From: Pleurotus ostreatus/Saccharomyces cerevisiae fusant
Taxonomy: Eukaryota > Opisthokonta
Direction of reading: 5' to 3'
Assembly: GCA_024196135.1 (NCBI GenBank)
Contig: JAMQCK010001064.1
Span: 1 to 12,446 of the forward strand
Length of the DNA stretch: 12,446 nt
Every line of letters begins with the position of its first letter. Positions within the stretch are counted from its first letter, which is position 1. Below are positions 8,501-12,433 of this stretch, one piece after another. A program made the translations under genes and the position numbers. The notes below the pieces were generated by a model, which made no database searches, had not been told where the DNA came from, and was given only the letters and a program-made list of their open reading frames with translations.

Positions 8501-8657
8501 CAAAAAGAAGAAGAAAATGGTCTACAAAGTTCGCTGGATCGGATTCGGGCCACACTACGACACCTGGCAGACGGAAAAGGACCTCAAAAACTCGGCGGAC
8601 ACCCTACGCGAGTACAAGGAGGAACACGGCCTGCGATCAACTACCAGCAAACAGTAA
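504..8657 (+). CDS. Gag-Pol polyprotein of a Ty3/gypsy chromovirus (intact, 2717 residues)
   Basis: One uninterrupted frame encodes all retrotransposition functions. In order: low-complexity Gag extension (1-690), Gag core (about 694-870), CCHC knuckle (C977, C980, H985, C990), aspartic protease (D1188-S-G), reverse transcriptase (about 1556-1860; D1687, Y1749-I-D-D1752), RNase H (D1898, E1991, D2018, D2063), integrase (HHCC about 2281-2322; D2352, D2412, E2448), GPF (2593-2595) and chromodomain (about 2656-2710). The ATG at 504 is the first in frame and has a fair context (GCC before ATG). It makes particles that reverse-transcribe element RNA, and the integrase then inserts the cDNA. Gag and Pol are fused without frameshift or stop, so the Gag:Pol ratio must be set another way, as known for Tf1 of fission yeast. 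At 2717 residues it is about twice the length of Tf1-type polyproteins. No broken motif was seen. Confidence 0.96.
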   Translation: MSYSWRHGPGTFGSGRPNFTNRSNSGTGKNILPTHNTPTSPLTPIPDTPAPPKGNAAKSSLKGQGKPPPPPKGQQSADQAESASQPQSQASSSIPASQGPSTPAAMTSSKDSSPLTKPASLLFPHGNETAKASTSAVVLDSPYAPLTDEEAREIADKELALEEIQNIDASFYARDYALPFPRSSLEKRVKLYANRTELNECDVEDHGIPLDGSRLRFCLRKSLREDLEDIAEEFEGVLARLRYADPSHAEEPAWKVDPSGAFMKALEGARTFASLNTAWKGVSGRFAQGLRVYAKYLTRAYAAYGAAEGEVPSSPATTTASVYREMERYPATEEKVKYALGALPGLNLPTGFFYSATERNGRDRFVDTDPHELAPTPPSMRAAFPPREPERMPEIRTYEGERPYEYQRQSFFTPADDADQPQEPTNATNKGKGRERVNFQIEDTPQRLGEPTQFNYGGYEGETPYIYDSNPYDYNYGYEGEEGYPETPAPKGRGHRGGRRTSVYSFFGAPTPVRTPFGEAVLPPQLPRGGLSRPPDRRRSGFVDVNRALRGAAGGAPPPDGDGDDGNDNDGGRRPPPYQPQGGNNGNPFGQGGGHPYVPGSSGGLGNVGRGGGGPPGPPGPPGPPGPPGGPRGLPPHQRGGGRPPPPPNQHPGPQRGGGGGPPGDPYGGAGVAPPRVPRVPYGNVLPTINPTLKSSDVPSWNGDKATAVKYFWRINRIARGGGYLPEALGYWLWQKLQEGSSIELWYMTVTENQKDWMQENAANWIQGIADGYLGRRWVNRLASDFRQSAFRDGPKTRYESPLDYINRRIMTARFLGYSEQGTQDEVQLVIERIPAHWHLTLSTSTLLDTDELKERAIEFEAELLIDTRRSGEDFESSVTAILRKHGITDSSRASSGKNSFRKVAFSSETKDDASSASDSSESESGESDAEQEPWEEILAAAYSVVQKRTPPPNKKYPFERRNDVRTTAKKPPPAPCFACGSPYHWNRECPHRDEYMRERRKEGNRVEPGEAAREKAYNAAWAMVSEQDFERAALLMATYQPEERKTLETIEEADECDREESEPTGEESTEREVLFVNTPSVESRIEVIEEEYWHEGGALPSDHPRLMEYVGEDATWAVQPDDELRESASEEKEVFSIPDVKPFEDKPLKLKPKIRRPPGYASLGTSVLNIKVKLGSLTEEETDGRMDSGANLTLLSAEQYDLLKNPPPIRQGAKMKLWQLTSSSSTIRGYVRMSIFAQTDNGIIFELEMEAYVVEGMTVPLLLGEDFQQAYEVAVERRVDTGTKIFFGDNESAITATNADRTPDYEKVARSYIGEVPTQSFARKAHRSKLKREKRKRLKIAREEDFTVRAASKVRIPPEPVARVPLRGPFAEEGEWVIEKTLLSTADSHHLAVPNTIIDATFPYVPVANLSQTPKIIAEGEALGKIAHTDDYFDKPRSREDAERYTRHASFVKKACEINLGGREQQDDPPGGGTEGKTSRTPPTRMPDAQTYDAWAAGQQPAKRKFHMPDRDSYASWAQGEEEEQDEYGPKTAAMPEVENVSAQEFRKVLDVGALPEHLRERAWKMLDRHKRAFALDGRLGDYEAAARIRTREGTQPIAVPMFGASPAKKQVIDEQIDKWFSQGVIEESRSPWSAPVVIAYRNGKPRFCVDYRRLNAATIPDEFPIPRQQEILASLSGAQVLSSLDALSGFTQLSVHPDDVEKTAFRTHRGLFQFRRLPFGLRNGPSIFQRVMNSVLAPYLWLFALVYIDDIVVYSKSFEEHIDHLDKVLGAIEDAKITLSPAKCHLFYDSIVLLGHKVSRLGLSTHYEKVRAVLEMKRPANRSELATFLGMTVYFNAFIPYYSDICSPLHALLRKGVPWTWGAIEEYAFLQAKKALQHAPVLGHPMEGRPYRLYTDASDYALGCALQQVQPMRVGDLRGTRVYDRLRTLYDTGQPPPRLATRISHKTNDVPDPDGWGNTLDDSIVYVERVIAYWSRSFKGAESRYSATEREALAAKEGLVKFQPYLEGSQVLLVTDHSALQWAKTYENSNRRLASWGMIYSAFNPGLEIIHRAGRVHSNVDPLSRIPRDPPAHLSPTDLDGASLSSDAAEAALREESNRRKAARKAFAEDDHAEVFIATAWDDCVENVPEAYATRRSSRLARRGANERQTEEENQDAGQAKEETQDTPSEKTPDEDNPHKGESLDELPNREIYRKMFEPPPTVLVQLKPERVDDFVRGYAADPYFDRRYKEAPEAGGDWTPGRRFFKDEIGLLYFLDADYVPRLCVPKSQQRRILEEAHESPLETAHGGHFKLWSKLRSRFYWNRMKVAIEEFCASCDVCQKSKFAHLKRLGTLIPNPIPNSPYESVSMDFIVELPTSNGLNAVLVLVDRFTKHAQFVPTTTKLNKKGFAQLFVKNVVCRYGVPSSLIMDRDSRWAFDFWKEVAEEMKTDLLMSSVHHPQHDGQTEVLNKHLETMLRAYVSQDPSEWSNFLHLLEFAYNATIHSSTQEPPFKLLLGYLPRSPTDFLNRMSVKESRAKGTEAEQFIETLRLRREAARDAIARAQDEQAKEYNKGRRPAPEFKTGDRVLVNPHSLQWIESKGAGRKLRQRWIGPFEVVQRLNPNTYRLRMDDRYTSTPIFNIDHLKPYKESPKEFGPERTTLGDTRDGKIAKEEHELDRIVEHKWDKKKKKMVYKVRWIGFGPHYDTWQTEKDLKNSADTLREYKEEHGLRSTTSKQ
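2583..3105 (+). other. Gag core domain (about residues 694-867)
   Basis: The stretch beginning KSSDVPSWNGDKATAVKYFW, with several Trp residues, ending in predicted helices around ELKERAIEFEAELL, matches the general pattern of the Ty3/gypsy retrotransposon Gag (capsid-like) domain: a PxFxG/W-type opening, a W-rich middle and a helical C-terminus. It is followed by a Ser/acidic linker (SSASDSSESESGESDAE) and then the zinc knuckle. The assignment rests on position and pattern, not on a database search. Confidence 0.7.
3432..3473 (+). other. Gag zinc knuckle (nucleocapsid), residues 977-990
   Basis: Residues C977-x2-C980-x4-H985-x4-C990 form a perfect CCHC zinc knuckle, the RNA-binding module of retroelement nucleocapsid. 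Arg/Lys-rich sequence (MRERRKEGNR) follows and would aid RNA binding. It marks the boundary between Gag and Pol in the fused protein. Confidence 0.93.
3996..4370 (+). other. Aspartic protease domain (about residues 1165-1289)
   Basis: The catalytic motif MDSGANLTLL has its aspartate at 1188 and uses DSG as in Ty3. The second characteristic motif, VPLLLGEDF (1260-1268), is the hydrophobic-Gly strand expected about 75 residues later. The enzyme works as a homodimer to cut the polyprotein. A very basic tract (KLKREKRKRLK, about 1330-1340) follows and could serve as a nuclear localisation signal. Confidence 0.88.
4962..5069 (+). repeat. Short tandem protein repeat between protease and RT
   Basis: Residues from 1487 (MPDAQTYDAWAAGQ) and from 1509 (MPDRDSYASWAQGE) are two imperfect copies, 22 residues apart, of an MPD-x3-Y-x2-W-A-x-G unit. 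They lie in the linker between protease and reverse transcriptase, just before an acidic run. The role is unknown; it may be a spacer, a cleavage region or a binding motif. Confidence 0.7.
5169..6080 (+). other. Reverse transcriptase domain (about residues 1556-1860)
   Basis: The signature motifs are in order: SPWSAPVV and KPRFCVDYRRLN, SSLDALSGFTQL with metal-binding D1687, KTAFRTHRGLFQFRRLPFGLRNGPSIFQ, and LVYIDDIVVYS with D1751/D1752, then LGHKVS and the thumb/connection (LATFLGMTVYFNAFIPYYS). All three catalytic aspartates are present, so polymerase activity is expected. It is the classical gypsy layout. Confidence 0.97.
6170..6695 (+). other. RNase H domain with a 61-residue insert (about residues 1890-2065)
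   Basis: Catalytic residues are D1898 (YTDAS), E1991 (SATEREAL), D2018 (VTDHSAL) and D2063 (NVDPLSR), so the nuclease that removes the RNA template looks intact. Between the first strand (ALQQ) and VIAYWSRSF, where gypsy elements usually have a short turn, there are 61 residues (1911-1971, VQPMRVGDLRG to VYVER). Their reading frame is open and their composition resembles the rest of the protein. Confidence 0.93.
7100..8300 (+). other. Integrase: HHCC, D-D-35-E core, GPF motif (about residues 2200-2600)
   Basis: The N-terminal zinc-binding part has H2281, H2289/H2292, C2319 and C2322 (SCDVCQKSK). The core has D2352 (MDFIVELP), D2412 (MDRDSRW) and E2448 (HDGQTEVLN), with exactly 35 residues between the last two. 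GPF at 2593-2595 marks the GPY/F module used for multimerisation. All catalytic residues are present, so strand transfer activity is expected. An acidic, low-complexity linker (about 2120-2190) separates it from RNase H. Confidence 0.95.
8469..8640 (+). other. C-terminal chromodomain (about residues 2656-2710)
   Basis: ELDRIVEHKW, YKVRWIGF (2674-2681) and DTWQ (W2688), followed by a helix (ADTLREYKEEH), form a canonical chromodomain fold signature. In chromoviruses this module binds modified histone tails and targets insertion to chromatin carrying that mark. It places the element in the chromovirus branch. Confidence 0.92.
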
Positions 8658-8708
8658 CATAATATGTACTAACGAACCCTCGGCTAACCCAGCACGAGGA
8701 CGGAACAT

Positions 8709-8823
8709 GTAAGTAATGCTCCCCCTTCACGTGTGCTGACGCGGGTCCTCCCTGAATTTGTTCTTCCGACTTCCTCCTGGCTCCCACCTCCATCATCGCC
8801 CTCACCGTTCTGCCTGTCGACAG
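8709..8823 (+). other. Candidate 115-nt intron before the second ORF
   Basis: A perfect consensus donor GTAAGT lies at 8709-8714. A pyrimidine-rich tract follows, with a branch-like CTCAC at 8801-8805 (its A 19 nt from the acceptor), and the acceptor GACAG ends at 8823. Splicing would remove the ATG at 8716 and break the one at 8707, clearing the path to the ORF start at 8888. The same acceptor could instead be joined to a donor in the 5' leader. Confidence 0.4.
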
Positions 8824-8856
8824 CGACGGAGAACGTGAAGGCTAGAGATCGCGACT

Positions 8857-8868
8857 GTCGCTAGCGAC
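8857..8868. repeat. 12-bp perfect palindrome upstream of the second ORF
   Basis: GTCGCTAGCGAC equals its own reverse complement and lies 19 bases before the ATG at 8888. It could be a dimeric transcription-factor site or a short RNA hairpin in the leader. No known consensus was recognised. Confidence 0.4.
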
Positions 8869-8887
8869 GTGCGAACTCTAGGAAGCC

Positions 8888-11194
8888 ATGGCTGTGCTCT
8901 CTACGCTGGCCGTCAGGCCCGACCACCCATACCGCTCCGACGCACCGTCCGTGTACACCATCGAGAACGAACTGTTCGTCGTGTTCGGCACCATGTCCCC
9001 GACGCAGTTCTGGGAACACGTTACACGTCGACGATTCGTGCACCCGCTCGACAAGGAATTCAGCCTACAGCTCGACTACGCGTCGCCCGATCTCCCTCAC
9101 GATCCTTGGATCCCGGGCCTGCTCCTAGACGAAGGCGACGACAACCAGGAATCAGACCCCCTCGAGTTCGTACTGAACGACTACGACGACGCCCACCTCT
9201 GCGAGGTGCCCAACGGCCATCGGATCCTGCGCGATTGGAAGGACGAGTACTTCTCGCTCTTGGATCGTCTGGACAAATGTGTCTTCGCTATTCTCAACGA
9301 GTTCCCGCGGGAAGGTCTCCCGCCCGCCGGGCATGAGCTCGTCGCAGGCAACGCTGACGACTGCCTCCTGGATGTCGTCAGGACCCACCGCTCCTACAAC
9401 AGCGTTAGCGAAGTGCTGTGGAAGCTGAAAGGCACGGCGCGCAACAACCTCGGCCTCCTCACCTGGCTGACGCTCTCGCAATCGTGGTGGAAGAAGGTCC
9501 TGCCGGAAGAAGACCAAGCCTTTATCCGCTCGCTCAACTTACCGTTGCGCCCCAAGAGAGGTTGCATCATCAACCCCATCTCGGACTGGAGCTACATCAA
9601 CATCCCTCTATTCCGTCAACACGACGTACCCTTCGCCTATGTTTGGTCTGAGGCCGTCAACGCTCAGCCCCGCTTCGCGCGACTCGATGCCAAGTTCATC
9701 AATGGCTACTTCTGGATGAAGGACGAACTGGGTCGTGAGCCCCGTCCCGAGGAGATCCCCGCGATCGCGAACGGGGAACGCTACGCACTCGACTACGACC
9801 ACCTGCTGCAGAACAAGAAGAGGCGGACCAAGAATTCGCCGGCGCGGCAGTTCGACCCCAGCCTGACCTACCTCCTCCAGATGCATGAGGGATGGAAGAG
9901 CAAGACCTTGACGAACGCCGACACCATTCAGAACTGCTTGGACGCGTACGAAAGCTACGAAAGGGAGCGAAGCGATGGCTCTACGTGCGTAGTCATCGAG
10001 GGCTGGTCGATGAAGGGCGCGCGCGACAGTACAGTAGGCGCCACCTTCGAACTTGGTCCGGTAGCGTCACAGGACCCCGAGGCGGACAAGCTCAGCGAAC
10101 GGGAAGACCTGACGGTGTACAAGAGAAGGGAACTGTATCGGCTGGGTTGCGCCCCTTGGGGAGGTGCGGAATACGACGCCGTCACGGGCGAACTGAAGGA
10201 GGTGGTTGATCGGAGTAAGAGGACCGCCCTTGCTGATTTAGAACGTCTCCTCTACCCCCGCGAGCCCGAGCTCGACGTCTCTCTCCCTCCCCCGGGCCTA
10301 GACGACCACGAGAGGACGAGCGAGGACGGGATGAACGAAGACGTCGGCGGAGTACTCACCCCCCTGTCCTCGACATCGCTACTTCATCGACTTGCTCGTT
10401 CCCCACGTCAGACCGCGACGCCGGCCCCCTCTACTCACACCAGCTGGAGGACGGAGACTCGTAGCGACGTCCCCTCCTTAGAGGAAGGCCGGCGCAGCGC
10501 GTCCCCGCGCAGAGGCGTCAAGCGGCCTGAAATGAACGCCAACCTAGCCATGCCCGACCCGGCACGTATCAACAGAAGCAACGTGGCTACGCCGGGAATG
10601 GCCAACTGGGGTCAACGCCTCCGTCTCTTCCAAGCCAGCTTCGTTCCCCTACTGGAGTCGTTGAGCCCGCGTCCGTACCCCCGCTTCGACGACGACTTCT
10701 TCGACCTAGCCTGGGAGGAGAACTTTCAGAAGTTCGGCTACCTCCGCTTCCCCGTGGAGGAGGACAGACTTCGCTTCATGGTGTGGGCGGAGACGCAGGA
10801 ATTCGAGCGTCCCCTCGAGCTCCTCAAGCTCAGCCTAGTCGCAGGTATCCGGTTCCATGTCGGGTATCGGACAGACGCTCCCTTGCCCGCGAACGCCAAG
10901 GAACTCGCGGGACCGCGACCCAAATACTACGACGACGATTATCTCCCCTTTGGGGACGGCGGAGCGGAGCTGTACAAGGCGTACCGAGGAGTGGTGCAGA
11001 GGCTGTGCCGTCGGGAACACGCTCCCTCCTTCCTGGCGTACGGAGGCTGGGTCTCTGCCATCGCAGCGAAGTACGGTCGGGGCTTCATCAAGGACCGCTT
11101 GAAGGACGGGATCAGCATCACGGCGCGAGTGCACAAGCTCGGCACAGTCGAACATCCTTACGGCATCGAGAACGAGCTACTCGTGGAACTGTAA
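8888..11194 (+). CDS. Second ORF of the element: conserved-looking protein of unknown function (768 residues)
   Basis: This intact frame begins at an ATG in good context (GCCATGG) and ends at TAA 11192-11194. No enzyme, zinc finger, signal peptide or membrane segment is visible, which argues against an envelope protein. It looks bipartite. An N-terminal globular part (1 to about 440) is rich in Trp, Tyr and acidic residues and includes WSYINIPLFRQHDVPFAYVW from W234. A Ser/Pro-rich disordered linker (about 455-555) follows. A C-terminal globular part (about 556-768) includes AYGGWVSAIAAKYG (717-730). Basic patches KKRR (310-313) and SPRRGVKRP (539-547) could be nuclear signals. The IENEL motif occurs at both ends (25-29 and 760-764). 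It resembles unnamed proteins I vaguely remember from agaricomycete genomes; this is unverified. It could be an accessory factor or a captured host gene. Confidence 0.85.
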   Translation: MAVLSTLAVRPDHPYRSDAPSVYTIENELFVVFGTMSPTQFWEHVTRRRFVHPLDKEFSLQLDYASPDLPHDPWIPGLLLDEGDDNQESDPLEFVLNDYDDAHLCEVPNGHRILRDWKDEYFSLLDRLDKCVFAILNEFPREGLPPAGHELVAGNADDCLLDVVRTHRSYNSVSEVLWKLKGTARNNLGLLTWLTLSQSWWKKVLPEEDQAFIRSLNLPLRPKRGCIINPISDWSYINIPLFRQHDVPFAYVWSEAVNAQPRFARLDAKFINGYFWMKDELGREPRPEEIPAIANGERYALDYDHLLQNKKRRTKNSPARQFDPSLTYLLQMHEGWKSKTLTNADTIQNCLDAYESYERERSDGSTCVVIEGWSMKGARDSTVGATFELGPVASQDPEADKLSEREDLTVYKRRELYRLGCAPWGGAEYDAVTGELKEVVDRSKRTALADLERLLYPREPELDVSLPPPGLDDHERTSEDGMNEDVGGVLTPLSSTSLLHRLARSPRQTATPAPSTHTSWRTETRSDVPSLEEGRRSASPRRGVKRPEMNANLAMPDPARINRSNVATPGMANWGQRLRLFQASFVPLLESLSPRPYPRFDDDFFDLAWEENFQKFGYLRFPVEEDRLRFMVWAETQEFERPLELLKLSLVAGIRFHVGYRTDAPLPANAKELAGPRPKYYDDDYLPFGDGGAELYKAYRGVVQRLCRREHAPSFLAYGGWVSAIAAKYGRGFIKDRLKDGISITARVHKLGTVEHPYGIENELLVEL

Positions 11195-12302
11195 GGGGAC
11201 CAGCCGGCAGTGGCCGAGTGGAGACGGCAGCGGAGACGAGGCTAACGTCTAGGCACCCATGGTCCCCGGACAGCCACACCACCTAGAGGGAGGCGTGACG
11301 TCCTGGAAGGGAGTGAGAGCGTCACGGTGGACGAGGGAGAGGGTCGACGGTGATGGCGGGTCGTGACCGACGACGAAGGAGGGAGTAGGGTATGGCGTAG
11401 CTCGGTAGAGAGGAGGGGACGAGCGTACTGGACACCACTACACGGCGGACCCATGCGTGAGCCGTACATGGGGGACACTCCACGGGTAGAGTAGCCCGGT
11501 AGGCAGCGCCGCCAGCGCCTACACGAGGTGGAGGGTAGTGACGAGGGGGCGGCGTCGCTAGGAGAGTGGGGAGGCGACTCGGTCAGGGGAGCGACCGGTG
11601 GCGGTGATCGGTGGAGGGCGGCGCCGATCGGAAGGAAGGGGAGGCGCGGTGCAACACCAGAACCGAGGGGATGGCCCCGATCGGCGAGGAAGAGGGAGGA
11701 TGCACTGGGGAGGGCGCCGAGAGATGCCCTACGCCGGAGAGAGCGCGAGGAGCAGCGCTAGGACCAGACGTACCACGGCGAGCATGAGCTCCAAGCCAGT
11801 GGGGGAGGGATGACACGACGGATGGCGGCATCGGTCAGGAGGAGGGGGCGCAACCAGGCGAGTGGCCGAAGGCGAGGGGTGGTGAGTCCACAACGGACCG
11901 ATGGGAGCAGAAGGCCTGACGAGGGATGGTACTCCCGAAGGTACTCTCCACTACTGCCAGGGGGACGACTGACTCAGCAGCACCGGGGGGACGAAGGGGG
12001 AGCACACCGGTGCGCAGAGGCGAGGGGTGCCACGGCGTACAGGGAGGGCCGTTCCCCGGAGTACTAGCACCACAACCACTGCAGAGGCGCGGGCGTAGAC
12101 CAAGCCGGAGAGCGCAACCCAAGCCCAGAGGCGGGCTCGCAAGGAGGCAGCGGAGACGGCCAAGGGTGTGGCGGGCCCGAGGCGGCAAGGAGGGGATGGG
12201 GCGATCAGCAGTGGGCGACGCCCACCATAGCCAGCGGCGGGGCGTATCCGGAATAGAGAACTCCCAGAGGTTCGTCCAAGAGCCGGGCGTGAGGTGCGCA
12301 AG

Positions 12303-12324
12303 CTAGGCGAGCGGGGAACCAAGG
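12303..12324 (+). repeat. 22-bp direct repeat, copy 1
   Basis: This stretch (core GGCGAGCGGGGAACCAAGG) recurs exactly at 12365-12386, 62 bp downstream. A weaker partial copy (GCAGGGAACAATAG, 12332-12345) lies between them, 21 bp after the matching part of copy 1. The unit is purine-rich, as expected near a polypurine tract. Confidence 0.85.
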
Positions 12325-12364
12325 TATATTAGCAGGGAACAATAGCCGGTAAGTACCAACACAC

Positions 12365-12386
12365 CTAGGCGAGCGGGGAACCAAGG
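12365..12386 (+). repeat. 22-bp direct repeat, copy 2
   Basis: Exact copy of 12303-12324. It runs directly into the stem of the hairpin at 12384-12409. The pair could be protein-binding sites, replication-priming signals or the trace of a slippage duplication. Confidence 0.85.
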
Positions 12387-12409
12387 AGATCAAACCCAAA
12401 GGATCTCCT
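12384..12409 (+). other. Hairpin, 8-bp stem and 10-nt loop
   Basis: AGGAGATC (12384-12391) pairs perfectly with GATCTCCT (12402-12409) around the A/C-rich loop AAACCCAAAG. It abuts the second 22-bp repeat and precedes the TATA-like site. It may act in RNA 3'-end structure or reverse-transcription priming. No U-tract follows, so a polymerase III or bacterial-type terminator is not indicated. Confidence 0.55.
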
Positions 12410-12423
12410 GATGCCCACTGCCT

Positions 12424-12433
12424 GTATATATAC
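12424..12433 (+). promoter_or_regulatory. TATA-like palindrome at the right edge
   Basis: GTATATATAC is a perfect 10-bp palindrome and a good TATA-box match in otherwise GC-rich DNA. If the 3' LTR begins just before it (for example at the TG of 12409-12410), this could be the U3 promoter, but the window ends 13 bases later and the LTR cannot be confirmed. Confidence 0.3.

Larger units (their letters stand above)
8658..8887 (+). other. Spacer between Gag-Pol and the second ORF
   Basis: The 230 bases hold no coding sequence of note. They carry an AT-rich start (AACATAATATGTA near 8657-8669), three short ATGs (8664, 8707, 8716), a pyrimidine-rich tract (about 8741-8818), intron-like signals, a 12-bp palindrome and a short stretch resembling the 5' leader. 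An own promoter, or a splice acceptor for a spliced RNA, would have to sit here for the second ORF to be expressed. Confidence 0.5.

Noticed and set aside
8658..8887. The spacer as a 3' LTR, with the second ORF as a flanking host gene
   Set aside because: Only short patches match the 5' leader, no matching TG...CA repeat is present, and the rest of the spacer does not align by eye.
8888..11194. Second ORF as an envelope glycoprotein
   Set aside because: There is no N-terminal signal peptide, no hydrophobic membrane span, no furin-like cleavage region and few cysteines.
11294..11326. CGTGACG/CGTCACG inverted repeat with a 19-nt loop
   Set aside because: Seven-base arms in GC-rich DNA are expected by chance; there is no positional reason to call a terminator or operator.
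11810..12306. Arg/Gly-rich + strand frames of 85 and 126 residues in the 3' tract
   Set aside because: They overlap in different frames, have no motif, and their composition follows the G-rich DNA.
11242..12322. Tiled minus-strand frames of 78-123 residues in the 3' tract
   Set aside because: A T-poor + strand has few TTA, CTA and TCA triplets, so long minus-strand frames arise from composition; the products are low-complexity Pro/Ser/Arg sequences.
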